Origin: an alpha proteobacterium AAP38
Lineage (GTDB): Bacteria; Pseudomonadota; Alphaproteobacteria; Azospirillales; Azospirillaceae
Direction of reading: 5' to 3'
Assembly (NCBI GenBank): GCA_001296005.1
Contig: LJHR01000026.1
Location: forward strand, 1 to 64,000
Length of the DNA stretch: 64,000 nt
Position 1 is the stretch's first letter. Every line of letters starts with the position of its first letter. Position numbers and translations under genes: made by a program. The notes beneath the pieces are model-generated. The model was not told the DNA's origin and did not search any database. It was given only the letters and a program-made list of their open reading frames with translations. This document shows, one piece after another, positions 17,663 through 28,102 of this stretch.

Positions 17663-19552
17663 TCATGCAGCGTCTTTGCCCTGCTCCAGTCCGTCCGGTG
17701 CGTCGGACACATCAGACGCAAGCTGGAACTTGGTGTAGTACCGCCCTCCTCCTGCCCTGATGACCCCGTTTGCGTGCAGTTCTTCCACCAGCCCACTGTG
17801 CCTCACCAGTTGCGTGAAGTGAGCAGGTTGGATGCCAAGCGCCTGACGCACCTGACGGAATAGGAGCTCATCGCCAGGAGCTGAGAACGCGGCCCACGCC
17901 AGAACATAGTCGTAGACTTCACGGGGGCGGCCAGACAACGCAGCCGGAACTGGACTCCATCGCACCACCTCCGCCTCGGGAAACACCGTTGGCAGGATCG
18001 AGGGAATGCCGCTGCTCACCGACGCGATGATGTAGGCGTCACAGGGCTGACAGGCATCGCCATCAGACCGGCGGACCCTCCCCCGGCAAAGGGCCTGGAG
18101 AATGTCATGGCCGAACTCCCCAAGCCGGGTTTGGTTGAGTTGATCCGCCGTGACGTCTTCGCCGCCACATGGAAGCCCCGCCCCAAGCCGCTTCAGGCCC
18201 TCATAGTGGCTCTCCCGCATGAACAGCGTCCCGGCCAGGATGATGTTCCCGATGTGGGAGTAGTTGTTGATGCCGGTATGCTTGCCCCAAGTGATGAAGT
18301 GCAGTCGCTCAGGGTTCACCTTGGCCCTCCTTCTGATCTTCTCCTCGACGTCGCCAACGCGGCTGTCTTTCTTGTGATGGACGATCAGCCAGTCTTCGGT
18401 CGGCTTGGTCTCGATGGTCCGACAAATGCCCTCGACAAGCTGATCACCGTTGGACTGCCAGGAGGATTTGCCACCACCCCGCTGCCAGACATGGATGCGG
18501 AGGTTGCGGTATGATTTCGGCGCTTCCGGCAGACGCTGAATGATGCGCCGACGTCGTTCCATGTCGGCGTAGGGAACCCGGAGGCGGCCCGACGCATCAA
18601 TGACAAGGAGCGGCGCAAGATCGGTGGGCATGGTTTCCTCGTAGTCCACGACGGCCCCGCCATACCGGCCATCGTTGCGGATGCGAACCTGTTTGCCGCT
18701 GAGTTGGAGGATGTCGGTGAGCAGTTCCCTCCTCTCCCGCACCAGTTCAGCGCGGACAGGATCAGGCTGATCTGCGGGCTCGAACTGCTCCAACAGCCAG
18801 CTTTCATTGACCCCACCCTCCCGAAGGAAGTCAGGCATGTCGAAGACAACGCTACCTGCGTTCCCAAGCTTCTCCAAACGCGCACGGATGGCATCGAAGA
18901 CCCCCACCAAACTCCGCACCAGCACAGGATGGATGAGCGACAGCGGCTGCAACAGACCGGCCAGGGCATAGACAGACACCGTGATCGGACGGCCCGGAAG
19001 CCAGCTTTCATCCCAGACACGGACATGCCGGGGAGCGCCCCCATAGAACAGCCGCGATGCGGTACTGAAAGGCCTTCCCTCCAGCTCCATTTCCAGACGA
19101 CGCTGGGTCGTGATCAGCACCCGTGCCGCGTCCGGCCTCGACTGTCCAAGCGCATTGACGCGGGCATCGCTGGTCAGCACCGACAGCGCCTCCGACGGCA
19201 GTTGGAGACCCCGAACAAGGTTCTCAATCTCGTCTAAGGTCCGGATGCAGAACAGCACCCCGACACCGTCATAGGCCGGATCGACCACCACCCTTCGGAC
19301 GAAGGCGCATACTGCCGTCGTCTTACCGATGCCAGGGTCCAGTGACGACAGATGGATCAATGGGTCACAGACACCATCCGCCATGTTCGCCATGGTCTGC
19401 ACAATGGCCCGGATGGCCGCGACCTGATCCACGCTTGGATAATGGTGGTGAGCGACAAACGATTCGGTGATCTCCGACATCGTTTCTTCGACAATAGAAC
19501 CCGCACCCCCGGTCTGTGAACGACAGAGGGCAATCACATTTCCAGTGTCCAT
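17663..19552 (-). CDS. Unrecognised SF2-like helicase/ATPase of the island
   Basis: A 629-residue protein I cannot place in a named family. Walker A is DPGIGKTT at 72-79, a DEAD-box-like WDES stands at 180-183, and a motif VI-like QALCRGRVRRSDG lies near 500, so the order fits a superfamily 2 helicase. A segment near residue 150 (LITTQRRLEME) may be motif Ia/Ib. The last 80 residues look like a winged helix (ELLFRQVRQALGIQPAHFTQLVRHSGL). There is no Shine-Dalgarno at the first ATG; the ATG at 19480 (residue 25) is an alternative. It is divergent from hsdM across a 430-base region and upstream of the XRE and DUF3644 genes. Confidence 0.7.
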   Translation of the reverse strand: MDTGNVIALCRSQTGGAGSIVEETMSEITESFVAHHHYPSVDQVAAIRAIVQTMANMADGVCDPLIHLSSLDPGIGKTTAVCAFVRRVVVDPAYDGVGVLFCIRTLDEIENLVRGLQLPSEALSVLTSDARVNALGQSRPDAARVLITTQRRLEMELEGRPFSTASRLFYGGAPRHVRVWDESWLPGRPITVSVYALAGLLQPLSLIHPVLVRSLVGVFDAIRARLEKLGNAGSVVFDMPDFLREGGVNESWLLEQFEPADQPDPVRAELVRERRELLTDILQLSGKQVRIRNDGRYGGAVVDYEETMPTDLAPLLVIDASGRLRVPYADMERRRRIIQRLPEAPKSYRNLRIHVWQRGGGKSSWQSNGDQLVEGICRTIETKPTEDWLIVHHKKDSRVGDVEEKIRRRAKVNPERLHFITWGKHTGINNYSHIGNIILAGTLFMRESHYEGLKRLGAGLPCGGEDVTADQLNQTRLGEFGHDILQALCRGRVRRSDGDACQPCDAYIIASVSSGIPSILPTVFPEAEVVRWSPVPAALSGRPREVYDYVLAWAAFSAPGDELLFRQVRQALGIQPAHFTQLVRHSGLVEELHANGVIRAGGGRYYTKFQLASDVSDAPDGLEQGKDAA

Positions 19553-19981
19553 GATAAATCCATAGATATCCGGGGTGGCCCATAGCCCCGTTCAAGGTTG
19601 CCCAGGAATGTTTAGTCATCACGTATTAGGGGCCTATAACGTCGCGACTTAACATTTCAGCACCATCAGTTGACGGCTGGTGCTGGTACTTCGGCATCAG
19701 GGGCGATCCGAGGTCCACAGACAGGCCGCATCTTTGGTCAATGGTGTCCTGTATCCGCGACAGTCGCCGCCGCTTCAGTCCCTTCAGACCCTGACTTCGG
19801 TCAGGCAAGGCTAGGCTTGCCCACAGACCCGCCAAAGACGTACCGTCGTCCCCGCCTAACCGGGGAGGGAAAGCAAAGAAGCTCAACACCCTGCGATAGG
19901 TGTGGATCGCTTAACCTTCCGACGCCGGTGTTGTCTTCACTGAAGCCACCCGGCTGACATGTATGGACCAATGGACAGGCA
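19553..19981. promoter_or_regulatory. Divergent control region between the ATPase gene and hsdM
   Basis: About 430 bases with no gene. It must hold promoters for both directions. The clearest element is an inverted repeat, CAGCACCA (19658-19665) and TGGTGCTG (19678-19685), with a 12-base spacer, which looks like a dimer operator. The XRE protein encoded nearby is a possible ligand. Confidence 0.5.
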
Positions 19982-21724
19982 ATGAACCAACAGGCCCTCT
20001 CCTCCTTCATCTGGTCGGTCGCCGACCTTCTGCGTGGCGACTACAAGCAGTCGGAATATGGTCGGGTGATCCTGCCGCTTACTGTCCTTCGCCGTCTGGA
20101 TTGCGTCCTGGAGCCGACCAAGGCCGCTGTCTTGGCGGAGCTGGCGGAGAAGGAGAAGCTGGGCATCAACCCAGAGCCCTTCCTGCTTCGGAAGTCTGGA
20201 CAGAGCTTCTTCAACACGTCGCCCATGGACATGAAGAAGCTGATGGGCGACCAGGACCATATCCGGGAGAACCTGTTCGCCTATATCGCGGGGTTCTCTG
20301 CCTCTGTCCGGGATATCTTTGAACGGTTCGAGTTCCATGCCCAGGTCGAGCGGCTGGCAAAGGCCGGGCTGCTGTATCAGGTGGCGGAGCGGTTCGCCTC
20401 CATCGACCTGCACCCCAGCCGGGTTGATAACCACCAGATGGGCTTGGTCTTTGAAGACCTGATCCGCCGGTTCGCGGAACTGTCGAATGAAACGGCGGGG
20501 GAGCACTTCACCCCCCGTGAGGTGATCCGCCTGATGGTGGACCTGCTGTTCATTGAGGATGATGACGTTCTGTCAAAGCCGGGGGTGGTCCGCACAATCT
20601 ATGACCCCACCGCCGGGACCGGTGGCATGTTGTCCATCGCAGGGGAGTGGCTGGAACAGCACAATCCCAATGCCCGTCTGACCATGTTCGGTCAGGAACT
20701 GAACCCCGAATCCTACGCCATCTGTAAGGCGGACATGCTGATCAAGGGTCAGGACGTGACGAACATCAAGTTCGGCAACACCCTGTCTGATGACGGCCAC
20801 CCGGCCAAGAGCTTCGACTACATGCTCTCCAATCCGCCGTTCGGCGTGGACTGGAAGAAGGTCGAGAAGGAGGTCCGCCGGGAACAGGAACGTGACGGCT
20901 TCAATGGTCGCTTCGGCCCCGGTCTGCCCCGCGTATCCGATGGGTCCATGCTGTTCCTGCTGCACCTGATCTCCAAAATGCGGCCCGTGGCGGAGGGGGG
21001 CAGCCGCTTCGCCATCGTCCTGAACGGATCACCCCTGTTCACCGGCGGTGCCGGGAGCGGGGAGAGTGAAATCCGCCGGTACGTCCTGGAGAATGATCTG
21101 GTGGAGGCCATCATCGGTCTGCCCACGGACATGTTCTACAATACCGGCATCTCCACCTATGTCTGGGTCCTGAGCAACCGCAAGCCCGAACACCGCAAGG
21201 GCAAAGTGCAACTGATCGACGCCAGCGCCATGTGGCAGAAGATGCGCAAGAGCCTGGGGTCCAAGCGCAAGGAAATGTCCGAGGATCACATCAAGGACGT
21301 AAGCCGCCTGTTCGGCTCGTTCGAAGAGGTGGATGCCGATGGCCGCCCCATCAGCCGCATCTTCCGGAACAGCGATTTCGGGTACCGCACCATCACCGTT
21401 GAGCGGCCCCTGCGCGACGAAAAGGGCCGGATCATCGTCGGGGAGCGGGGAAAGCAGAAGGGCAAGCCGCAGCCGGATTCGGCCTTGCGCGACACGGAGA
21501 ACGTGCCGCTGTCAGAGGATGTGGAGGCCTACTTCAAGCGGGAGGTCCTGCCCCACGCAGCGGACGCCTGGATCGACCATGAGAAGACCAAGGTTGGCTA
21601 CGAAATCCCGTTCAACCGGCACTTCTACGTCTTCCAGCCGCCTCGTCCGCTGGAGGAAATCGACGCCGAGTTGAAGGCCGTTGTGGGTCGTATCCAGACC
21701 ATGCTGGGTGAGGTGATGGCATGA
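19982..21724 (+). CDS. hsdM: Type I restriction-modification methyltransferase subunit HsdM
   Basis: A 580-residue N6-adenine methyltransferase. An N-terminal HsdM helical domain covers about 5-145. The SAM motif DPTAGTGGM is at 208-216 and the catalytic NPPF at 284-287. It forms the M2S modification enzyme with HsdS and the M2SR2 restriction enzyme with HsdR. Its stop overlaps the hsdS start as ATGA (21721-21724), so the two are translationally coupled. It is the first gene of a rightward four-gene operon. Confidence 0.95.
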   Translation: MNQQALSSFIWSVADLLRGDYKQSEYGRVILPLTVLRRLDCVLEPTKAAVLAELAEKEKLGINPEPFLLRKSGQSFFNTSPMDMKKLMGDQDHIRENLFAYIAGFSASVRDIFERFEFHAQVERLAKAGLLYQVAERFASIDLHPSRVDNHQMGLVFEDLIRRFAELSNETAGEHFTPREVIRLMVDLLFIEDDDVLSKPGVVRTIYDPTAGTGGMLSIAGEWLEQHNPNARLTMFGQELNPESYAICKADMLIKGQDVTNIKFGNTLSDDGHPAKSFDYMLSNPPFGVDWKKVEKEVRREQERDGFNGRFGPGLPRVSDGSMLFLLHLISKMRPVAEGGSRFAIVLNGSPLFTGGAGSGESEIRRYVLENDLVEAIIGLPTDMFYNTGISTYVWVLSNRKPEHRKGKVQLIDASAMWQKMRKSLGSKRKEMSEDHIKDVSRLFGSFEEVDADGRPISRIFRNSDFGYRTITVERPLRDEKGRIIVGERGKQKGKPQPDSALRDTENVPLSEDVEAYFKREVLPHAADAWIDHEKTKVGYEIPFNRHFYVFQPPRPLEEIDAELKAVVGRIQTMLGEVMA

Positions 21725-23043
21725 CCTTCCCGCGCTACCCGGACTACAAAGACAGTGGTGTTGACTGGCTTGGAGAGGTGCCAGGACATTGGGCATCAAA
21801 ACCACTTTGGACGCTATTTCACCGGACCAAGAGAGTGGATTATGCTGACGAAACGCTTTTGTCGGTCTATCGCGACTTCGGAGTCATTCCAAAGTCTAGT
21901 CGAGATGACAATTACAATAAGCAGTCTGAAGACCTCAGCTTATATCAGCTCGTCGTGTCCGGCGATCTTGTTATCAACAAGATGAAGGCGTGGCAGGGCT
22001 CTGTCGCTGTGTCTGGTTTTCGTGGGATTGTTAGCCCAGCATACTTTGTGTATGAGGCGCTGCATCAGGAGAACTCGCGGTATCTACATTACCTTATGCG
22101 TTGCTCAAACTACACGGAAGCATACCTGGCCCTCTCAAAAGGTATCCGAATCAATCAGTGGGACTTGGAACCGCAGTATCATTCACGACTGCCGGTGTTG
22201 CTACCTCCTGCTGCCGAGCAATCCGCCATCGCCGCCTTCCTAGACCGCGAGACGGCCAAGATCGACGCCCTGGTAGCCGAACAGGAGCGCCTGATCCAAC
22301 TGCTGAAGGAGAAGCGCCAAGCCGTCATCTCCCATGCCGTCACAAAGGGGCTCGACCCGAATGTCCGGATGAAGGACTCCGGCGTGGAGTGGCTTGGGGA
22401 GGTGCCGGAGCATTGGACCGTTGCCCCCGTTGGTGCGCGTTTTTCGGTTCAATTAGGAAAGATGCTAGATTCGTCAAAGATAACCGGAGAATACCTGCGA
22501 CCTTATCTGCGCGTGTTCGATGTGCAGTGGGGTTGTATCAATACCGATGAACTGCCGTACATGGACTTTGATGAAAATGATAGAGAGCGATTCCAACTTC
22601 GAAATGGAGACCTTCTTGTTAACGAAGGTGGAAGCTATGTTGGCCGCTCAGCCATTTGGTTAGGAGAACTGGACGAGTGTTACTATCAGAAGGCTTTGCA
22701 CAGATTGCGTCCACGTACACAAGATGACTTGTCAAAATTTTTCTACTACGTGATGTTCTTCGCTACTCACCTTGGCGTTTTCGTTGCCAATGGGAACCAA
22801 GCTACTATCGACCATTTGACCGCTGAGGCATTCAGAAGGTATCGATTTGCCTTCCCTCCTGCCTCAGAACAAGCCGCTATTTCCGACTACCTCGACCATG
22901 CAGTGGAGGGACTGGACAGGCTTGAGAATGACGCAGTACTTGGCATCCAACTCCTTAAAGAACACCGCTCCGCCCTCATCTCCGCCGCCGTCACGGGCAG
23001 GATCGACGTGCGCGGCCTTGTCCAGGTCGAGGATGCCGCCTGA
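21721..23043 (+). CDS. hsdS: Type I restriction-modification specificity subunit HsdS
   Basis: A 440-residue DNA-recognition subunit with the usual two half-site domains. Each target-recognition domain opens with almost the same phrase, [15 protein letters not shown] at about residue 10 and [15 protein letters not shown] at about 218. Each is followed by a conserved helix ([20 protein letters not shown] and [19 protein letters not shown]) that sets the spacer length. The two recognition domains are clearly richer in A+T than hsdM, hsdR and the conserved helices, a sign of domain exchange. The target sequence cannot be predicted here. Confidence 0.94.
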   Translation: MTFPRYPDYKDSGVDWLGEVPGHWASKPLWTLFHRTKRVDYADETLLSVYRDFGVIPKSSRDDNYNKQSEDLSLYQLVVSGDLVINKMKAWQGSVAVSGFRGIVSPAYFVYEALHQENSRYLHYLMRCSNYTEAYLALSKGIRINQWDLEPQYHSRLPVLLPPAAEQSAIAAFLDRETAKIDALVAEQERLIQLLKEKRQAVISHAVTKGLDPNVRMKDSGVEWLGEVPEHWTVAPVGARFSVQLGKMLDSSKITGEYLRPYLRVFDVQWGCINTDELPYMDFDENDRERFQLRNGDLLVNEGGSYVGRSAIWLGELDECYYQKALHRLRPRTQDDLSKFFYYVMFFATHLGVFVANGNQATIDHLTAEAFRRYRFAFPPASEQAAISDYLDHAVEGLDRLENDAVLGIQLLKEHRSALISAAVTGRIDVRGLVQVEDAA

Positions 23044-23600
23044 TGGACCGGGAGGAAGCCAGGACACGTCCCCTGTTCGAGGAGGTCACTCCGGCCATCT
23101 ATCGCGAGGATGCATGGTCGGGTCCGCACGGCTTTCTCTTCGATGCAATGACCCTGCTGAATGGTCGGGAGATGTCCCAGCAGTTCCTGGACGCGGCGGA
23201 CCATCTGGTTGAGGGTATCCGACGGCTGGACCATGAGGATTACCGGATCGGCTTCCCGATCCTGTTTCTGTGTCGGCACGCCATCGAACTGGTCCTGAAG
23301 TCGGTTCTGCCCGGTGCCCCGAAGCATCACAGGCTGGATGCCCTGTTCGCTGACCTCTACTGCCAATACCGTGATGCCAGGGGCTATGACGTCCCGGAAT
23401 GGATAACCACGCGCATTGCAGAACTTGCCCAGTTTGACCCGACATCAACGGCGTTCCGATATCCGGAGGTCGGTGAAGCCGGGTGGAAGTCAGCCGGGCT
23501 GCATGTGGGTGTCTACCACCTGCGCCGGGCCATCCACGAACTGCACACTGTCATCCCCACAATCGCAGAAGCCAGTAGGACGCAGAGGCCCACGATATGA
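23043..23600 (+). CDS. Small HEPN-like protein inside the hsd operon
   Basis: A 185-residue soluble, mostly helical protein. Its core FPILFLCRHAIELVLKSVL (about 71-89), followed by a short helix HRLDALFADL, resembles the HEPN-type helical bundles seen in many small defence-associated proteins; it lacks a clear RX4-6H motif. Its start overlaps the hsdS stop by one base, and its stop overlaps the hsdR start as ATGA, so it is made together with the restriction enzyme. The function is unknown: an accessory, an inhibitor or an RNase are all possible. Confidence 0.6.
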   Translation: MDREEARTRPLFEEVTPAIYREDAWSGPHGFLFDAMTLLNGREMSQQFLDAADHLVEGIRRLDHEDYRIGFPILFLCRHAIELVLKSVLPGAPKHHRLDALFADLYCQYRDARGYDVPEWITTRIAELAQFDPTSTAFRYPEVGEAGWKSAGLHVGVYHLRRAIHELHTVIPTIAEASRTQRPTI

Positions 23601-26600
23601 CCCTGCACAAGGAAGTCGCCTTCGAGGATGAGATTTGCGCCGCGTTGGCCGCGCGCGGATGGCATCACGACACCGCCGATGCCGCCGGGTATGACAGAGC
23701 ACGGGCACTGTTCCCCGCCGATCTGGTCGCCTGGGTGCAGGAGACACAGCCCAAAGCGTGGGAGACCCTGACCAAGAACCATGGTGCTGCGGCCCAAACA
23801 ATGCTGCTGGACCGTGTCCGCAAGCAGATGGATGACCGGGGAACGCTGGACGTCCTTCGCCATGGCATTGACCTTCTGGGGTTGCGCGGCACCCTGACCC
23901 TGGCTCAGTTCCGTCCTGCCCTGTCGATGAATACGGAGCTTCAGGCGCGGTTCACTGCCAACCGGCTGCGCGTTGTTCGACAGGTTCGCTATTCGCTCCA
24001 CAATGAGAATTGCCTTGATCTGGTGCTGTTCCTGAACGGCATCGCGGTCGCCACCGCAGAGCTGAAGTCCGACTTCACCCAATCGGTCGAAGACGCGGTG
24101 GACCAGTACCGGTTCGACCGCCAGCCGAAGCCCAAAAGTCAGGGTGCCGCCGAACCCCTTCTGGATTTCCCGCGTGGTGCCCTGGTTCACTTCGCCGTCA
24201 GTGGGTCCGACGTCCGCATGACCACGAAACTGGCCGGGGCGGAAACCACCTTCCTGCCCTTCAACAAGGGCCATGACGGGGGTGCTGGCAATCCGCCGAA
24301 CGGCACCGGGCACCGTACAGCCTACCTTTGGGAAGAGGTATGGGCACGCGACTCCTGGCTGGAGATCATTGGCCGCTACCTGGTTGCCAAACGCGACAGC
24401 AAGAAGCAGGTCACCGGCATCATCTTCCCCCGCTATCACCAGCTCGACGCCACGCGGAAGCTGGTTGCCGCTGTATTGGATGAAGGGCCGGGACGGAAAT
24501 ACCTGATCCAGCATTCGGCAGGGTCGGGAAAGACCAACTCCATCGCCTGGACAGCACATTTCCTGGCGGACCTGCACACAGTGGGCGATGCCAAGGTCTT
24601 CGATACTGTGGTGGTGGTGAGCGACCGTACCGTGCTGGACACCCAGCTACAGGAGGCGATATTCGACTTCCAGCGGCAGACCGGGGTGGTTGCCACGGTG
24701 AAGGGCGAAGGAAAGAGCAAGAGCGGGGAACTGGCCGAAGCCTTCTCCGGTGGCAAGAAGATCGTCGTCTGTACGATCCAAACCTTCCCCTTCGCGCTGA
24801 ACACCGTGCGGGAACTGGCCGCCACCGAGGGCAAGCGGTTCGCCGTCATCGCGGATGAGGCCCATTCTTCCCAGACCGGGGAGGCCGCCGCGAAGCTGAA
24901 ACAGGTGCTGTCCGCAGAGGAGCTGAAGGAACTTGGCGACGGCGGAGAGGTCAGCGCTGAAGACGTGCTGTCCGCTCAGATGGCAGCCCGAGCGGCTGAC
25001 TCTGGCATCACCTATATCGCATTCACGGCCACGCCGAAGTCGAAGACCCTGGAGTTGTTCGGTCGCCTCCCACGGCCCGACCTGCCCGCCGGCGAAGGCA
25101 ACACGCCGGAGCCCTTCCACGTCTATTCCATGCGACAGGCCATTGAGGAGCGTTTCATCCTCGACGTCCTGAAGAACTACACCCCCTACAAGCTCGCCTT
25201 CCGCTTGGCCCATGAGGGTGCGGAGATTGATGACAAGGCCGTGGAACGAAGTGAAGCGGTCAAGAACATCATGGGGTGGGTTCGTCTCCATCCCTACAAC
25301 ATCTCCCAGAAGGTTGAGATCGTTGTTGAGCATTTCCGTCAGAACGTGGCCCCGCTCCTGAATGGTCGTGCAAAGGCCATGGTGGTGACGGCCAGCCGGT
25401 TGGAGGCGGTGCGTTGGAAGATCGCCATCGACAAGTACATCAAGGCCAGCGGGTACAAGATCGGCACCCTTGTCGCCTTCTCCGGCGAGGTACTGGACAA
25501 GGACACCGGACCCGACCCCTTCACCGAGCACAGCAGCAGCCTTAATCCGACCCTCAAGCGCCGTGACATTCGTGATGCGTTCGCGGAGCCGGACTTCCAG
25601 GTGCTGCTGGTGGCGAACAAGTTCCAGACAGGCTTCGACCAGCCGCTGCTGTGCGGGATGTATGTGGATAAGCGACTGGCGGGGATACAGGCTGTTCAGA
25701 CGCTGTCACGACTGAACCGCGCCCACCCCGGCAAGGACACCACGTACATCCTCGACTTTGTGAACGAGCCCGGTGAAATCCTTGCTGCCTTCCGTACCTA
25801 CTACAAGACGGCGGAACTGGAAGGCGTGACCGACCCGAACATCGTGTTCGATCTCCGCGCCAAGCTGGACGCCACGGGCTACTACAGCGACGGCGAGGTC
25901 GAGCGCGTGGTGAACGTGGAGTTGGACCCGAGGTCAAGCCAGGGACAGCTTGCAGCAGCGCTGGAGCCCGTGGCCGACAGGCTTCTGAGGCGGTTCAAGG
26001 CAGCCTACGAGGCGAAGAAGGCCGCTGAGGCCGTTGAAGACCATGCCGCAGAGCTGGAAGCGACCAACAAGATCAACGAGTTGGTGTTGTTCCGGAGGAA
26101 CCTGGGGGCGTTCATCCGCCTCTACGGCTTCTTGTCGCAGATTTTCGACTACGGCAACACGGCGTTGGAGAAGCGAGCAATCTTCTTCCGCCGCCTCCTG
26201 CCCCTGCTGGAGTTTGGCCGGGAGCGAGAAGGTGTTGACCTGTCGAAGATCACCCTGACCCACTACGCCCTCAAATCGTCGGGAAAGCAGACGCTGGCGC
26301 TGGGCGACGGTGAAGCGGAGAAGCTGAAGCCGATGTCCGAGACAGGAAGCGGGCAGGTCCAGGAGAAGGAAAAGGCGCTCTTGGCGGAGATCATCTCCAG
26401 GGTGAACAGCCTGTTCGAGGGGGAACTGACAGACAACGACAAGCTGGTCTACGTGAACAATGTCCTGATGGGCAAACTGCTGGAGTCCCCTATCCTTGTG
26501 CAACAGGCGGGCAACAACACGAAGGAACAGTTTGCCAACTCACCGGACCTCGCCAACGAGATACTGAACGCCATCATGGACGCCTTCGCCGCCCACACAG

Positions 26601-26731
26601 CCATGAGCAAACAGGCCTTGGACTCCGAGAAGGTACGGGAGGGGCTTCGGGATATCCTCCTCGGTCCCGCCCAACTCTATGAAACGCTTCGGCACCGGGC
26701 GGCACGCACGACGCCCATGGTTATCTCCTGA
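23597..26731 (+). CDS. hsdR: Type I restriction endonuclease subunit HsdR
   Basis: A 1044-residue restriction subunit. The N-terminal nuclease has the PD-(D/E)XK pattern with Asp141, Glu155 and Lys157 (AELKSDF), and QxxxY-like QYRFDR at 170. The translocase has Walker A GSGKT at 309-313, DEAH at 420-423 and FTATPKSKT. A helical C-terminal part binds the methylase core. It cuts DNA after translocating from an unmodified site. It is coupled by ATGA overlap to the preceding small gene and ends the operon. Confidence 0.95.
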   Translation: MTLHKEVAFEDEICAALAARGWHHDTADAAGYDRARALFPADLVAWVQETQPKAWETLTKNHGAAAQTMLLDRVRKQMDDRGTLDVLRHGIDLLGLRGTLTLAQFRPALSMNTELQARFTANRLRVVRQVRYSLHNENCLDLVLFLNGIAVATAELKSDFTQSVEDAVDQYRFDRQPKPKSQGAAEPLLDFPRGALVHFAVSGSDVRMTTKLAGAETTFLPFNKGHDGGAGNPPNGTGHRTAYLWEEVWARDSWLEIIGRYLVAKRDSKKQVTGIIFPRYHQLDATRKLVAAVLDEGPGRKYLIQHSAGSGKTNSIAWTAHFLADLHTVGDAKVFDTVVVVSDRTVLDTQLQEAIFDFQRQTGVVATVKGEGKSKSGELAEAFSGGKKIVVCTIQTFPFALNTVRELAATEGKRFAVIADEAHSSQTGEAAAKLKQVLSAEELKELGDGGEVSAEDVLSAQMAARAADSGITYIAFTATPKSKTLELFGRLPRPDLPAGEGNTPEPFHVYSMRQAIEERFILDVLKNYTPYKLAFRLAHEGAEIDDKAVERSEAVKNIMGWVRLHPYNISQKVEIVVEHFRQNVAPLLNGRAKAMVVTASRLEAVRWKIAIDKYIKASGYKIGTLVAFSGEVLDKDTGPDPFTEHSSSLNPTLKRRDIRDAFAEPDFQVLLVANKFQTGFDQPLLCGMYVDKRLAGIQAVQTLSRLNRAHPGKDTTYILDFVNEPGEILAAFRTYYKTAELEGVTDPNIVFDLRAKLDATGYYSDGEVERVVNVELDPRSSQGQLAAALEPVADRLLRRFKAAYEAKKAAEAVEDHAAELEATNKINELVLFRRNLGAFIRLYGFLSQIFDYGNTALEKRAIFFRRLLPLLEFGREREGVDLSKITLTHYALKSSGKQTLALGDGEAEKLKPMSETGSGQVQEKEKALLAEIISRVNSLFEGELTDNDKLVYVNNVLMGKLLESPILVQQAGNNTKEQFANSPDLANEILNAIMDAFAAHTAMSKQALDSEKVREGLRDILLGPAQLYETLRHRAARTTPMVIS

Positions 26732-26847
26732 GACAAGGGGGCGTCAGATAATTTCCCGTTCACAGTTGGCAGTCCCGGAAAAGTGTAGGCAGAAAAACAC
26801 AGTTCTGAAATGTAGAATCAGATCAATACCGGTTGCTTCTGCGAACC

Positions 26848-27519
26848 TCATGTTGCGGGGTTTATCCTGACAAGGACGTTCTTGACTGCCTGTGCCGTCC
26901 ACGCCCCTCCTCGGGCGGTACAGACGTTCAACTCAGTCAATCGCCGCGCTATGGCACCGAATGAGAGCCGTTCATTCTGAAGACGCTTCACAATCGGGCC
27001 GACCTTATCGGCGTAGTGGTCAGCTCGGTCTTTCGCGGCGCGTCCACCTTCACGGAAGACTTGCCCGTTGAAGCCCATAGGATTGCCGAGCCGTGTCCCG
27101 CGTGCCTTGGCAGCCTCCAACGCTGCCTTGGTTCGCGCACTGATGCGCTCCCGTTCATCCTCGGCGATCACAGCCATAATACCCACCGTCAGACGGTTGG
27201 CGTTCGGCATATCCACAGCGACGAAGTTCACCCCGTCGTCACGGAGCTTCAGCAGGAAGGCCGCATTGCGTGACAACCTGTCCAGCTTGGCGATGAGCAG
27301 GGTCGCCCCTGTCAGGCGACACAGCTCCAGCGCACGGTCGAGTTCTGGCCGGTCATTGCGCTTCCCAGACTCTACCTCGGTGAACTCTCCAAGGAGCTTC
27401 CAGCGTCCTCCATTGAGGAACGAACCAACGGCCTCCCGTTGCGCCTCCAGCCCCAACCCACTGCGCCCCTGCTTCGCTGTGCTGACCCGGTAGTAAGCGA
27501 CGAACTTGCCCTCAGCCAT
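26848..27519 (-). CDS. Serine recombinase (resolvase/invertase family)
   Basis: A 223-residue small serine recombinase. The catalytic domain begins FVAYYRVSTAKQGRSG with Ser13 as nucleophile, followed by the LIAKLDRLSRNAAF segment and the E-helix (AEDERERISARTKAALEAAK). The C-terminus has a helix-turn-helix resolvase domain (LSFGAIARRLTELNV). The start at 27519 is chosen over an ATG four codons earlier because it matches the usual MAEGKFVAYYRVS start. It sits convergent to hsdR; inverted target sites next to it were not found. A resolvase or a DNA invertase role is equally open. Confidence 0.88.
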   Translation of the reverse strand: MAEGKFVAYYRVSTAKQGRSGLGLEAQREAVGSFLNGGRWKLLGEFTEVESGKRNDRPELDRALELCRLTGATLLIAKLDRLSRNAAFLLKLRDDGVNFVAVDMPNANRLTVGIMAVIAEDERERISARTKAALEAAKARGTRLGNPMGFNGQVFREGGRAAKDRADHYADKVGPIVKRLQNERLSFGAIARRLTELNVCTARGGAWTAQAVKNVLVRINPAT

Positions 27520-28102
27520 GGCCGAACCCATCCATCTAAAACAGCCTAACGAGCGTTACGGTGTTTTGGATAACCGACTGGTGAGTCGCGGTCAACCTTG
27601 GTCCTCGGTGCTATCTCCCGGACAAGGGAGGCAGGGGGGACGCAAGATGGGACCCAAATCGACCCCAGGGGGAGTGCCACCCCACCCATTTCACAAAGAG
27701 GCTCCAGGGTTGTTGTTCGTTGTTGATGTCGGAGATGAGGCTCTGGCGCTGTTCAACGGACTTGCCATGGTGAAGCAGTGCGGTGAACCACCTAACCCCA
27801 AGACAAAGCGACCCTGGCCACCGCCGCGACGCTCATTTAGATCATGGCACCGCATCTGCCCCAGAAGCTGATATCCGCGCCAACGCGCTTGGCCGTGTGT
27901 TCGCCTTGGGGACCGTCCTCGGTCTGTGGAGATAAGGTGTGCATGAGAGAACGGCGGCGCTGAGAAAAGTCGGCAAGAGGACCACAGCACACCGGCCCCG
28001 GCCCTATGGCGGATTGCAGCCAGCCATGGTGACACAGGATTGCCGATAGCCATCGAACTGAGCCGAAGTGGGACGGTCACCAACCAGTAACCAGACCTGC
28101 AA
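27520..28102. other. Intergenic region between the two recombinase genes
   Basis: About 580 bases in the element. Open frames on both strands exist but show no known family and poor codon patterns, so I call none. It may hold the serine recombinase promoter and decayed cargo. Confidence 0.4.

Noticed and set aside
27506-28083. Possible small genes in the gap between the two recombinases
   Set aside because: Frames on both strands overlap, show no family and look like chance openings.
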